DNA of 64,000 nucleotides from Candidatus Melainabacteria bacterium MEL.A1. GTDB lineage: Bacteria; Cyanobacteriota; Vampirovibrionia; Gastranaerophilales; Gastranaerophilaceae. The notes under the pieces were generated by a model that saw only the letters and a program-made list of their open reading frames with translations, was not told where the DNA came from and made no database searches. Both the position numbers and the translations under genes were made by a program. Below are positions 15,452 through 24,160 of the stretch, piece by piece (positions within the stretch are counted from its first letter, which is position 1; the number at the start of each line of letters is the position of its first letter). The stretch is from the NCBI GenBank assembly GCA_001765415.1, contig CP017245.1, forward strand, positions 1,240,001 to 1,304,000, given 5' to 3'.

Positions 15452-16297
15452 ATGATAAAAACCAAGATTTTGAAAACGGGTGTGTCATCTTTGTTAAAAA
15501 GCAAAATTGGCAAACCGACTATGCAAAAATCGTATTTATTTATGGGAACACAACCAAAAGGCAAAATTAATCCAAATTCTTTAGGTTATGTATGCCCTGA
15601 TAAAACAATAAACTTTGCGACGGACAAAGTTGCAAATAATTACGCAAAAAATGTTGTTGTTCAGGCTCTTAATAGTAAGAAACCATATGAAAAATCTGTT
15701 GTTTTAAAAGGGAAACGGATTTTATATGAAATGAATGGAACAAGCAATCGGTGTTCTATCCCAAATGGTTCTGAAGGAATATGGGTGCATGGTCATCCTG
15801 ATCTTTTCGGCAAAGGCAAAACTGTTCCTTTTTCCGCAATAGATTATACTAGCTTTAGATCTATGGATGGCTTGGAGCAAGCAATAATTTATAATAGCAA
15901 AGGGCAAGAATCTAAGTTAATAAAAACTGCTGGTAAAAAAACTTTATTTGATAAAATTATGTCGAAAATTCTTCCACCAGAGAATTACAAAGCAATGAAA
16001 GAGCTATCGCAAATCGGAGCTTGTAATGCAGATTATGGTTCAGCTTTATTATCAGTAAACGAGAAAAATGCAAAATGGAAACTTCGTCAACTTACAATAA
16101 AAAGAATATTTGCACTAATTAGGAAAGATACTCCAAAAACAGAATATTATACACAACAAGCTGAAGAATTGTTTAATAAAGAAATTGAAAAAGCAACTAA
16201 AAACGAAAAATTGGCAAAAGTTCTACATAATTTTTGGACTAAAAAAGCTGATAAATTAGGAGTTCAATATTCGACTAATTTTGAAAATCTCGTTTAA
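15452..16297 (+). CDS. Lineage-specific protein with JAMM-like motif
   Basis: A 281-residue protein of no recognised family. A segment reads ILYEMNG (E93), then WVHGHPD (H113, H115), then PFSAIDY (S128, D131). The order Glu, His-x-His, Ser-x-x-Asp is that of JAMM/MPN+ zinc peptidases, though the gap between HxH and S is 12 residues rather than the usual 7. The N-terminus is basic. The C-terminal half is helical and lysine-rich. The ATG at 15452 is preferred over a TTG 15 bp upstream. A clear promoter lies at 15397-15425. Peptidase activity is a hypothesis from four residues only. Confidence 0.5.
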   Translation: MIKTKILKTGVSSLLKSKIGKPTMQKSYLFMGTQPKGKINPNSLGYVCPDKTINFATDKVANNYAKNVVVQALNSKKPYEKSVVLKGKRILYEMNGTSNRCSIPNGSEGIWVHGHPDLFGKGKTVPFSAIDYTSFRSMDGLEQAIIYNSKGQESKLIKTAGKKTLFDKIMSKILPPENYKAMKELSQIGACNADYGSALLSVNEKNAKWKLRQLTIKRIFALIRKDTPKTEYYTQQAEELFNKEIEKATKNEKLAKVLHNFWTKKADKLGVQYSTNFENLV

Positions 16298-16383
16298 ATA
16301 AGTCAAGTAAATTTTACCGATAAGTAAAATTTTGTCAAAATATATTTCTAAAAAGCTAATATTTTCCCGAACGGTAAAATTTT

Positions 16384-17226
16384 CTATAAGACTAAAAGAA
16401 TAAATAAACCTATAATTATTATTAATTCAATAATTGTTATTGGAAATAACTTATTAAACATTTTCTTATATTTTTTATATTTCTTGTTTGTTTTAATTGG
16501 ATTTGAAAAAATCAACCTCTCAAGAAAATTTTCATCATTTAAGTAAAGATTTATATGATTTTTGATAAGATTATTCCAAATTTCTTTTTTATTCTTTAAA
16601 CTTATTGTTGTTCTTGAAGTTTCATCATATTGTCTATAACTAAATAAGATTTCGTTAATTTGAAAAACTTCCAACCCTTGTTCAATAAAAGAAAGCCATA
16701 AGTCATAATCTTCACAACCATATTTCATATTATTGTTGTATCCGCCAATTTTAAGAAAATCGGATTTTCGAAAAATTGCAGAACAAAAAATACAATTTTC
16801 ATACAATATATCTGACTTATTAAATGGTTTTAAGTTCCAATATTTATCATAATTGCCAAAGATTTTGGCTTTGCAGTAAACAATGCCGATATTTGGATTG
16901 TTATCCAATATTTTTACTGCTTTTTCAACATAAGTAGGTTCAATAATATCATCTGCATCTAGTGGCAAAATATATGTTCCATTGCAATTTTTAATTGCAA
17001 AATTTCGAGAATATATAACGCCTCTGTTTTCTTCATTGTTTAAAAATATAAAATTTTTGTATTTATTCTCAAATGATTTAATAATTTCTACACTATTATC
17101 AGTTGAACCATCATTAACACATACAATTTCAATATCTTTGAAAGTTTGCCTTAATGCGGAATTAATTGCTTCTGCAACGTATTTCCCTTGATTATAACAA
17201 GGTATTATTATAGAAACTTTTGGCAT
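16384..17226 (-). CDS. GT2-family glycosyltransferase with C-terminal membrane helix
   Basis: A 280-residue family 2 glycosyltransferase. It opens with VSIIIPCYNQGKYVAEAINS, has VCVNDGSTDNS and the metal-binding DADD, then a YGCEDYDLWLSF acceptor-site block near 180. A final hydrophobic helix (about 258-280) would fix it to the membrane, as for enzymes that build surface polysaccharide. The start is at 17226 because GGAGATAAA precedes that ATG. It is single, without a polysaccharide gene cluster, and sits among accessory genes, so it may be a transferred gene. Confidence 0.85.
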   Translation of the reverse strand: MPKVSIIIPCYNQGKYVAEAINSALRQTFKDIEIVCVNDGSTDNSVEIIKSFENKYKNFIFLNNEENRGVIYSRNFAIKNCNGTYILPLDADDIIEPTYVEKAVKILDNNPNIGIVYCKAKIFGNYDKYWNLKPFNKSDILYENCIFCSAIFRKSDFLKIGGYNNNMKYGCEDYDLWLSFIEQGLEVFQINEILFSYRQYDETSRTTISLKNKKEIWNNLIKNHINLYLNDENFLERLIFSNPIKTNKKYKKYKKMFNKLFPITIIELIIIIGLFILLVL

Positions 17227-17289
17227 TTTTATCTCCATTTATATATTTTTGATGATATCTAATAAGAGAAATATCATTAACAACTATAT

Positions 17290-17304
17290 ATTATCATGGA
17301 TAAT
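17290..17304. promoter_or_regulatory. Palindrome between GT2 and XRE genes, candidate operator
   Basis: ATTATC-atg-GATAAT is a perfect inverted repeat in the divergent gap. It could bind the XRE protein encoded next to it. Confidence 0.35.
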
Positions 17305-17381
17305 GATATATTTCAATATTTTATCATTTATTGTTGGTTATATTTTTGGGGCTTAGATTTTAATATCAAAAAGAGGTCTTT

Positions 17382-17696
17382 ATGGAACTAAAAAGAAATA
17401 TTGGAAAACGAATAAAAGAAATTCGCAAAAAACGAGGTTTATCACAGGAAAAATTGTCAGAACTTGTTGATATAGAACAAAACACATTAAGTTACATTGA
17501 AACAGGAAATAATTTTTGTTCTGCAGAAACTCTCGAAAAATTAATAAATGCACTAAAAATAGAACCAGAAGAACTTTTTAATTTTGGTCACTATAAAGAC
17601 AATGAAACTTTATTAGAAGAAATTAATATAATGTTGAAATCTTCTCCTGAAAAAATTCCTGAAATATACAAAATTATAAAAGCTATATTAAATTAG
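17382..17696 (+). CDS. XRE-family HTH regulator with short C-terminal extension
   Basis: A 104-residue DNA-binding protein. Residues 5-62 form the HTH domain (IGKRIKEIRKKRGLSQEKLS, then TLSYIETGNNFCSAETL). The remaining 40 residues form helices (LLEEINIMLKSSPEKIPEIY) that may dimerise. RBS is AAGAGG. It is divergent from the GT2 gene with a palindrome between them, so self-regulation or control of the neighbour is plausible. Confidence 0.85.
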   Translation: MELKRNIGKRIKEIRKKRGLSQEKLSELVDIEQNTLSYIETGNNFCSAETLEKLINALKIEPEELFNFGHYKDNETLLEEINIMLKSSPEKIPEIYKIIKAILN

Positions 17697-17715
17697 ATGC
17701 CAATAAAATAAATTC

Positions 17716-18408
17716 TTATTTTTCAATAACAACAATATCATCGCCATATTTTTGTAAAATATTTTTATCTTTATTATTTATAAAAAGTACACAAATAATA
17801 AGCACTAAAGTATATGCAAGTTCAATAAATAAACCTGTATTATCTAAATTCCCATCCATATCGCCATAAAAGTGCAATAATATAAATGGTAATATGAGCC
17901 AAAATAGTAATGGAATAAAAAGTAGCCACCATTTTCTATTTCCTGCTAATAAACTTAATAGTTCTTTTGATGATATTGGTCTATAAAATATAAAATCCGC
18001 TCCTACAAGATCAGATGTTGTTCTTACTTTAATATAATTATATTTTCTTGGTATATTGTTATCTAAAGATAAAGCTTTGTTATAATCTTTAACCGCAGAA
18101 TCTGCTATTTTGTAATGCTTTTCAATTTTGTTAATTTTGTTTTGCATTATTGCAGATTGTTTTGCAATGGTTCCGGCAGTTCCTAAGCCGGCTGCTACAC
18201 CTACTGGGATTGTATATAATAACAATTTGTTTGTCATCTGTTGTGATACTGCAATCCCAAACTTTGCCATAGCTCTAAAATAATAAATTGCAGCACTATT
18301 ATTATTAGATTGAATTTGCTTGTCACATTGCTCTACAATATTAACATAATCTTCAATTTTAGCATCAGTGAACAAATTTAGTAAAGTTTTAATATCCATA
18401 CGATACAT
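17716..18408 (-). CDS. Membrane protein with TPR-like N-terminus, unknown
   Basis: A 230-residue protein. The N-terminal part has one TPR-like pair (IYYFRAMAKFGIA and AVKDYNKALSLD) split by a hydrophobic stretch (about 63-85). Two strong membrane helices follow near 160-180 (WWLLFIPLLFWLILPFILL) and 195-215 (ELAYTLVLIICVLFI). No catalytic motif is visible. It converges with the XRE gene at 17382. Not assigned to a family. Confidence 0.55.
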   Translation of the reverse strand: MYRMDIKTLLNLFTDAKIEDYVNIVEQCDKQIQSNNNSAAIYYFRAMAKFGIAVSQQMTNKLLLYTIPVGVAAGLGTAGTIAKQSAIMQNKINKIEKHYKIADSAVKDYNKALSLDNNIPRKYNYIKVRTTSDLVGADFIFYRPISSKELLSLLAGNRKWWLLFIPLLFWLILPFILLHFYGDMDGNLDNTGLFIELAYTLVLIICVLFINNKDKNILQKYGDDIVVIEK

Positions 18409-18494
18409 TTTCTCTTTGATAGCTTAATCAGTCATCATTTAATTATTGTATTTTTGTTGCATAATTAACTAGCTAATCTTAACCCGACTGTTCC

Positions 18495-18547
18495 TAAAAC
18501 AACGTCACCAATACACCATGAAAAATTGGCAAAGGCAGAAAGAATAA
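18495..18547. repeat. 53-bp direct repeat, copy 1, flanking DUF3800 gene
   Basis: Matches 19480-19532 at 47 of 53 positions by eye; shared core ATTGGCAAAGGCAGAAAGAA. The two copies lie on either side of the broken DUF3800 gene. Confidence 0.8.
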
Positions 18548-18611
18548 GCAACATAGTAAAATACACAAAAATATAAATAAAAAGCAAAATAGCAAAAATA
18601 AAACTTGGATA

Positions 18612-19303
18612 TTATAGCTCTAAGGCGTTATATGCTTTGCCATAGTTTTTATTGAATTTTCTCTCTGATATAAAGAAATTTTCTACAGCTTTAATGTGTT
18701 CATTATTTTTTTGCCTTTGTTTTATTAATTCTAAGGAACATACCATGTCAGCACATTGTAAAATTCTATAATTTTCTTGATTAACATTTTTCTTAAATCT
18801 GTAATTACTTAATGTTGTAGAAAAAGCACTATGCAAAATTTTTGTCAAATAATCTTGTCCCTCATCGTAATATATTACTATTTCATCAAACTTTTTAAAA
18901 TAATCATAATTATCTCTAATAATTTCTTTTATATATATTTCTAATTGTTTTCTTATATTTTGCTTTGAGGTACAAAACTTTTTATCAAAAATAAATGCTT
19001 TATGTTTTAATTTCAATTTGCACATTAATACAAACAATCGATAAAATAATTTTCTTCTTAATTCTTCATTAAATACTTGATATTGCTTTTGTTTGCGGAT
19101 TAATGGCATAGTATGTATTGGTAAATGTTTATCCAAGCCATTTCTAAACAAAAAATCTTCAAAAATTTTAATACTTTTTCTATTGATACTGACTTATCAT
19201 GAAATAAAAACGAGACTATGTACAAATCGCTTATATTGTTATTCAAAGAATTACTTTTTTCAAAAGTTCCAGATTCATCTATAAAAATACCTAATTCACT
19301 CAT
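18612..19303 (-). pseudogene. DUF3800 protein, frameshifted
   Basis: The first frame (19303 to about 19100) gives GIFIDESGTFE, the acidic start motif of DUF3800, an RNase H-like fold family found in mobile and defence regions. The second frame (from 19151 down to 18612) continues with LFRNGLDKHLP, the mid-domain EIVIYYDEGQDYLTKIL and the late QCADMVCSLELI motif. Adding one A to the AAAAA run near 19178 joins them as SIEKSIKIFEDFLFRNG. It could be a true mutation, an assembly slip or a slippery site. About 230 residues if repaired, typical of the family. It has an RBS (AAAGGCTGAA) and is flanked by 53-bp direct repeats. Confidence 0.75.
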
Positions 19304-19324
19304 TTCAGCCTTTTGTCAATATAT

Positions 19325-19355
19325 AAAAAATGGCGAGGAAATTGCCCCGCCTGTG
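19325..19355 (-). terminator. Probable terminator after the 19554 gene
   Basis: Minus strand GGCGGGG-caattt-CCTCGCC, one mismatch, followed by ATTTTTT. Confidence 0.5.
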
Positions 19356-19479
19356 ACAGACCATGTATTTCAAAGAATACCCTAGTCTATTAATATTTTA
19401 ACAATATACTTAACAATAGTCAATACTACCTTTCGGTATTGTGTAATAAAATTTTACCATTATTGTAAATATTGGTTTG

Positions 19480-19532
19480 TAAAACAACGCCACCAACGCA
19501 CCATGGAATATTGGCAAAGGCAGAAAGAACAA
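19480..19532. repeat. 53-bp direct repeat, copy 2, flanking DUF3800 gene
   Basis: Second copy of the 18495-18547 repeat in the same orientation, 985 bp away, just downstream of the 19554 gene. Confidence 0.8.
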
Positions 19533-19553
19533 ACGGAAATTAATATTTAATAA

Positions 19554-20882
19554 TTAAACTGTTTTTGCCATAGCGTCTAACAATGCTCTTACTGCTGCAA
19601 CTTGTCCCGCACTTGATTGTAATGTATAATCTCCATACATTGGATTGCGAGCAAAACCATATTTCTTAGATGTTTCCAATTGATGAGCAAGTATTTCATC
19701 ATATTGTCTTGCTTCTTGTATTAAGTTTACAAGGTCTTGTGTTGAAGGACTTTTATCTATGGCAACCCCAGGAGAAACAGTTTTTCCAATTAGTACATTT
19801 TCAGTCGACCGAATATGAGGTTTGGAGATTTTAACAATATCATCAATAATATTCTGTGTTATTGGTTCTTGCAAATATATAGTTATTGGGTCATGGCGTA
19901 ATCCCCAATCTTGTAGTCTATCAGGTGTTTTGTAGTAACCTTTAATCTTACCTGTTGCAAAGTATTTATCTAATGAAGTAATTAATTGTTCTTCGGGGTA
20001 AACATTCAATGATATTCGGTCAATTGTCTTGTCTTTGAATGTTCCTGCTTTAGATATTCTATAATTCCAGCAATTTTGATTGTTTACAATTACATTATTT
20101 GTTGTAGTTCCTGTAATACGGTCTATATTTTGATTGTAATGAGCGTTAATTGGATATTTAGCACTTCTGATATTCTGATATTTAAGTGCTACTGCATTTT
20201 GATATATCTCTTCTGGAGATATATTATGTAGGTATTTATCATCATGTCTGCCATTGCTAAATATTAAATCTTCTTGCATTGTAAATTCTCTTGCTCTTTG
20301 CTGAGCAGGTGTGTAATCACTTATATTTACAGAAGATTTCCCGTCAAATAATGTTGTATTGGTTTTATTTATTCCATTAGTAGATGTTATATTTGTATTG
20401 TTTGATGTAGTTGAAGATGTATTTGCTGCAACATTATTAGAAGTTGTAGACTGTGGTTTACTTGGGGTAGATGTTGTTGTATTAGTATTTGTTGGTTTAT
20501 GTGTTGTATTATTAGGTTTTGTGCCATTATTTGAAGTTTTTGGTGTATTCTTTCCAAATAAAGATTTCACATGTTTACCTTTACAGAATAAGAAGTCTGT
20601 ACCAACTGCGACAACTGTTGCAATACCTGCACCAATTGCAATTTTTGCACCTGTTGACAATTGTTTTTGTTGCTTTTGCTGGTCTACTTGTATTTGTTTA
20701 TTAGCACTAAAATCAACAACATCAGATTTAAGATTTGATTGAGTTTGCAAGTAATTTGTATTGCTAAGTGTATCAATTCCATATTTAGGGTCATTCCCTG
20801 TAAACATAGGATAATTATTATATCCATAGTTTAAGTATGTATTGAATGGACTATAATTAGAAACAGAATAATAATCTACCAT
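19554..20882 (-). CDS. Lineage-specific protein with membrane helix and Asn/Thr-rich linker
   Basis: A 442-residue protein of unknown family. Residues 1-70 are Tyr/Asn-rich, a hydrophobic segment lies near 80-98 (AKIAIGAGIATVVAVGTDFL), and residues 105-175 are a Thr/Ser/Asn/Lys linker of the kind seen in exported or surface proteins. The C-terminal 270 residues are a folded domain with RISLNVYPEEQLITSLDKYF, KGYYKTPDRLQDWGLRHDP and ITIYLQEPI. Alternating strands, a KxxxxP-type basic patch and a Tyr/Leu strand recall some bacterial effector enzymes, but no catalytic site can be named. RBS is AAAGG. One copy of the 53-bp repeat lies right after the stop. Confidence 0.6.
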   Translation of the reverse strand: MVDYYSVSNYSPFNTYLNYGYNNYPMFTGNDPKYGIDTLSNTNYLQTQSNLKSDVVDFSANKQIQVDQQKQQKQLSTGAKIAIGAGIATVVAVGTDFLFCKGKHVKSLFGKNTPKTSNNGTKPNNTTHKPTNTNTTTSTPSKPQSTTSNNVAANTSSTTSNNTNITSTNGINKTNTTLFDGKSSVNISDYTPAQQRAREFTMQEDLIFSNGRHDDKYLHNISPEEIYQNAVALKYQNIRSAKYPINAHYNQNIDRITGTTTNNVIVNNQNCWNYRISKAGTFKDKTIDRISLNVYPEEQLITSLDKYFATGKIKGYYKTPDRLQDWGLRHDPITIYLQEPITQNIIDDIVKISKPHIRSTENVLIGKTVSPGVAIDKSPSTQDLVNLIQEARQYDEILAHQLETSKKYGFARNPMYGDYTLQSSAGQVAAVRALLDAMAKTV

Positions 20883-21124
20883 TTAACAACCTTTACCCTT
20901 ACTATTGTATAAAGGCATAAAGATTTCAAAAATTGACAAATGTAACAACACATAATAAAAATTGTTACAATTTAACTTTAAACATAGAAATTAATATTTT
21001 TATTTTTCCTAACATTAATAATTTAGGGAATCACTGTTTTAGTCATTATTTCGACTTTGGTTAAAATTAGAACCAAGAGTAATATTGCTTTAAAGCCATT
21101 TGATATTTTTATAAAAATTTGCAT

Positions 21125-21152
21125 TAAAAAAGCAAGGTCTAAATGCCTTGCT
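21125..21152 (-). terminator. Intrinsic terminator, distal to tRNA-Ile region
   Basis: AGCAAGG/CCTTGCT stem; on the minus strand it is followed by TTTTTT. Confidence 0.65.
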
Positions 21153-21168
21153 ATTATTGAGTTTTAAA

Positions 21169-21327
21169 TATGGGCCGCAGTGGACATATCACTTCGTTCG
21201 CCATCGACGTGACTACGCTTGAGCCTTATAAGTCCTGCGGACAGCTTGCTAATAAGGCTCAAGGCTCCGCACTTGGCTCACTCGTTCCGAACCAAAATGT
21301 GGTTCTCCCCCTACTACAACAAAATAA
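21169..21327. repeat. Structured insert beginning with a copy of the tRNA-Ile 3' end
   Basis: Bases 21169-21185 repeat exactly the 17 bases at 21361-21377 that cover the 3' end of tRNA-Ile. The sequence then departs into a folded block: an 11-bp inverted repeat TTGAGCCTTAT/ATAAGGCTCAA (about 21211-21257) enclosing GTCC-tgc-GGAC, then a small ACCAAAATGTGGT hairpin. There is no believable ORF. It may be the scar of an element that used the tRNA gene as its target. Confidence 0.55.
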
Positions 21328-21359
21328 AAAGGATAGTAACAAATGTCACTATCCTTTTT
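21326..21359 (-). terminator. Intrinsic terminator of tRNA-Ile
   Basis: AAAAAGGATAGT/ACTATCCTTTTT stem, starting 4 bp after the tRNA 3' end on the minus strand. Confidence 0.75.
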
Positions 21360-21362
21360 ATA

Positions 21363-21436
<74 letters not shown>

Positions 21437-21530
21437 ACCTTTCATTAATTGGTGTTTATCAGCAAGATTAAATGTAGCATGAACATTTTTTAAAATCAAG
21501 CCCTTTTTCTAATTTTTTATTTTCTTTACA

Positions 21531-21560
21531 AAAATGACGGGCTTTTAGACCCGCCATTTT
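21531..21560 (-). terminator. Terminator of the Hsp20 gene
   Basis: AAAATG-CGGG/CCCG-CATTTT stem with one A/C mismatch, at the correct distance after the stop at 21582. Confidence 0.65.
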
Positions 21561-21581
21561 ATACTTTTTGCCAAGCTTAGA

Positions 21582-22046
21582 TTATTTTACAGACAATTTT
21601 TTCTTTGCATCTTTTTCTGCAAATCTCTTTGGTGCATGTACTTTCAATACACCATGTTCTAATTTAGCTTCTGTCTTATCAACATCAATTTCGTCTGGGA
21701 AGTAAACTGTTCTTGAAAATTCTCCATATCTAAATTCAGATTTCTTATATGATTTTTCGTCTTCTTCCTTTTCTTCTTCTTTTTTAGCATTGATTACAAT
21801 ATAGTTTTTATCAATGTCGATATCTAAGTCTTCTTTTTTTACACCCGGAAGTTCTGCTTTTACTTCATAATCCTTGCCCTTATCAGAAATTTCTACAGGC
21901 ATTGAAAATTTGTCCATATCTTCCCAATAAGCTGCTTCTGGAAAGTAACTATCAAAATGTCGATTTAACAAAGAACTAATTTCATCATTTACTGTTCTAA
22001 TAAAGTTTTCCGGAGCTTTTCTAACTAAAAATTTCATATCTGACAC
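21582..22046 (-). CDS. Small heat-shock protein, Hsp20 family
   Basis: ATP-independent holdase chaperone of 154 residues. The alpha-crystallin domain covers about 45-148: MPVEISDKGKDYEVKAELPG, KKEDLDIDIDKNYIVINA, a lysine/glutamate-rich loop, FRYGEFSRTVYFPDEID and the closing AKLEHGVLKVHAPK. The N-terminal arm is short and aromatic. RBS is AGGAAG. No CIRCE element (TTAGCACTC) is present upstream, so HrcA control is not supported. It is a single gene with its own terminator. Confidence 0.95.
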   Translation of the reverse strand: MSDMKFLVRKAPENFIRTVNDEISSLLNRHFDSYFPEAAYWEDMDKFSMPVEISDKGKDYEVKAELPGVKKEDLDIDIDKNYIVINAKKEEEKEEDEKSYKKSEFRYGEFSRTVYFPDEIDVDKTEAKLEHGVLKVHAPKRFAEKDAKKKLSVK

Positions 22047-22142
22047 TTCCTTTCAATTAACTTCTTATCAACAACACTTATATTATTGTCCCATTTTGCA
22101 AAAAAGTTCGTTTTTTTAACCAAATATTAACAATCGGCAAGT

Positions 22143-22484
22143 TTAACCTTTATGCCAAACTTTGAACTCATTTATGTCGGATAAAAGCTTGTCGTAACAA
22201 CCATTAAAACAAACACACCTGTCATCTGCAATTAGCCACGCCGGTTCTTTTGTATTAGTAATTCCACTTATGAAAGTTTGAATATTGTTTTCTATAACCC
22301 ATTTTTTCGCAATTTCAATATTTCGCACTGTAAAAATTATTATTTCATAAGATTTTGAAAGCTCTTGCAAAAATTCAATTGCTCCCTCTTTTATCGGTGG
22401 AATAAACTTTGCATCAAAGTTTCCTGAGTATGTATTTAATACTCCATCTAAATCCAAAAGAATTTTCTTTTTTTTATTTTGCAT
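22143..22484 (-). CDS. Small HAD-family phosphatase
   Basis: A 113-residue HAD-fold protein. Motif I is LLDLDGVLN, motif II IIFTVRN, and a late acidic WLIADDRCVCF is motif IV. It lacks a cap insertion and is half the length of most HAD enzymes, like small phage or plasmid nucleotidase-like HADs. The ATG at 22484 is preferred, with TGAGGCATTTT as RBS, over a TTG 12 bp upstream. Substrate unknown; a nucleotide is plausible. Confidence 0.75.
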   Translation of the reverse strand: MQNKKKKILLDLDGVLNTYSGNFDAKFIPPIKEGAIEFLQELSKSYEIIIFTVRNIEIAKKWVIENNIQTFISGITNTKEPAWLIADDRCVCFNGCYDKLLSDINEFKVWHKG

Positions 22485-22537
22485 AAAATGCCTCAATTTT
22501 TATCTCGTTCGTGAAAGCGATTATTTCACTATACATA

Positions 22538-22543
22538 TAAAAT
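22538..22543 (+). promoter_or_regulatory. -10 of XRE gene, predicted leaderless
   Basis: TAAAAT, six bases (TGTTAA), then the ATG at 22550. There is no ribosome site. Confidence 0.5.
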
Positions 22544-22549
22544 TGTTAA

Positions 22550-22813
22550 ATGCAACTTGATAAAAATAAAAAACAAATATTAAAACTTTTAGGAAAGCAC
22601 GCTAGAGAACTTCGTGGCGAAAGAAGTCAGTTTATTTTGGCGAGCGAAAATGATATTTCTGTTTCTATAATCAGCACAATTGAACGAGCAATGAAGGATC
22701 CGCAACTTACAACTGTTTTTAAACTCGCAGAGGCTTTGAACATAAAACCGTCTGAATTTATAAAACTGATTGAAAATGATTTGCCAAAAAATTTTTCTAT
22801 GATTGATAAATAA
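22550..22813 (+). CDS. Single-domain XRE-family HTH regulator
   Basis: An 87-residue Cro/CI-like protein: HARELRGERSQFILASENDI, then SVSIISTIERAMKDPQLTTVF and FKLAEALNIKPSEFIKLIEN. The second-helix region differs from the other XRE proteins here (FILASENDISVSIISTIERA), so it likely reads a different site. It is divergent from the small HAD gene and upstream of prs, which has its own leader. Confidence 0.85.
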   Translation: MQLDKNKKQILKLLGKHARELRGERSQFILASENDISVSIISTIERAMKDPQLTTVFKLAEALNIKPSEFIKLIENDLPKNFSMIDK

Positions 22814-22932
22814 AAACTATTTCGCAAAAAAAATTTTGTGCATGTTTTGGTAATATTACTTAAAAAATTGTTGAGGTTATTCCTCATAAATTATATAATA
22901 TTTTTGCATTGAAAATTTGAAAGGAATAAATA

Positions 22933-23946
22933 ATGGTTGCAGAAATGACATTCCAACAGTTAGAACGAACAATTAACCCAACACATGACATTAAATTATT
23001 TTCAGGGCGTTCTAATACAAAACTTGCGCAAGAAATTGCCGACTATCTTGGTACATCTATTGGCCCTATGGTTGTAAAAAACTTTGCTGATGGAGAAATT
23101 TACGTTCAAGTAAAGGAAAGTGTCAGAGGGGATGATGTTTTTATCATTCAGCCGTTATGTAATCCTGTTAATGAAAATTTGATGGAATTGTTAATTATTA
23201 TTGATGCGTTTAAACGTGCAAGTGCAAAAACAATTACTGCCGTAATTCCTTACTATGGCTATGCAAGACAAGATAGAAAAACATCCGGAAGAGAAGCAAT
23301 TACTGCAAAACTTGTTGCAGATTTGTTAACAACCGCCGGTGCAGACAGAATACTTGCAATGGATTTGCACACAGGTCAAATTCAAGGTTTCTTCAATATT
23401 CTTGTTGATCATATTTTCGCAACATCAATCCTTACAAATTATATTAAAAGTTTAAAAATGAACCCTGACGACATGGTCGCTGTTAGCCCTGATACAGGTG
23501 GAGTTCAAAGAACAAGACATTTTGCAAAATCAATTGGTTGTCCACTTGCCATTATTGATAAACGTCGTGACAAACACAATGAAGCTATTGCATCTCACGT
23601 AATCGGTGATGTTAAAGACAAAATTTGTGTAATGTTTGATGATATTATTGATACTGCAGGAACAATTTGCGAAGCATCAAAACTTTTGAAACGTGAAGGA
23701 GCAAAAGAAGTATATGTATGCGCAGTTCATCCTGTATTCTCAGGCCCTGCAATTGAAAGATTGACAAATGCTCCAATCAAAGAATGTATAGTAACTAATA
23801 CTATTCCATTAGATATGGACAAAATGCCTGCAAAAATCAAACAATTGTCAGTAGCTCCATTATTAGGAACTGCAATTGCAAGAATACATGATGATGAATC
23901 TGTTAGCTCATTGTTTGGTTTTGAAAAAGAAATGCAAGTACAATAG
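22933..23946 (+). CDS. prs: Ribose-phosphate pyrophosphokinase
   Basis: Makes PRPP from ribose-5-phosphate and ATP for purine, pyrimidine, histidine and NAD synthesis. The 337 residues show the class I signature: KLFSGRSN start, FADGEIYVQVKESVRGDDVF, PYYGYARQDRKTSGREAIT (the ATP-binding flexible loop with conserved R and K), DLHTGQIQGFF and the PRPP-binding MFDDIIDTAGTICEAS. Length exceeds the E. coli enzyme mainly by about 15 residues at the N-terminus. RBS is GAAAGGA. Monocistronic; repeat-rich DNA follows. Confidence 0.97.
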   Translation: MVAEMTFQQLERTINPTHDIKLFSGRSNTKLAQEIADYLGTSIGPMVVKNFADGEIYVQVKESVRGDDVFIIQPLCNPVNENLMELLIIIDAFKRASAKTITAVIPYYGYARQDRKTSGREAITAKLVADLLTTAGADRILAMDLHTGQIQGFFNILVDHIFATSILTNYIKSLKMNPDDMVAVSPDTGGVQRTRHFAKSIGCPLAIIDKRRDKHNEAIASHVIGDVKDKICVMFDDIIDTAGTICEASKLLKREGAKEVYVCAVHPVFSGPAIERLTNAPIKECIVTNTIPLDMDKMPAKIKQLSVAPLLGTAIARIHDDESVSSLFGFEKEMQVQ

Positions 23947-24070
23947 GCTGAAATTTAAGTGAAAAGTGAGAAGTGAAACGTGAAAAGACTTTATCGTTAA
24001 AGTTGTTTTGGTTCATGTTTCCAACGCATGTCATTGCGCACTTGTTGCGCAATCAATTGACTTGTTTACT

Positions 24071-24138
24071 GTCATTACGAGGAGTGAAACGACGTAGTAA
24101 TCCTATTCATATTAAAAATAATGAGATTACTACGCAAA
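24071..24138. repeat. 68-bp direct repeat, left copy
   Basis: Begins GTCATTACGAGGAG and holds the inverted pair GTAGTAATC/GATTACTAC. It matches 25331-25398 with two differences. The copies enclose the prepilin-like gene and the XRE gene. Confidence 0.9.
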
Positions 24139-24160
24139 TTTAAGTCTATGTATGTAGCAC

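Noticed and set aside
21980..22142. CIRCE element upstream of the Hsp20 gene
   Set aside because: The TTAGCACTC/GAGTGCTAA pair is absent on both strands.
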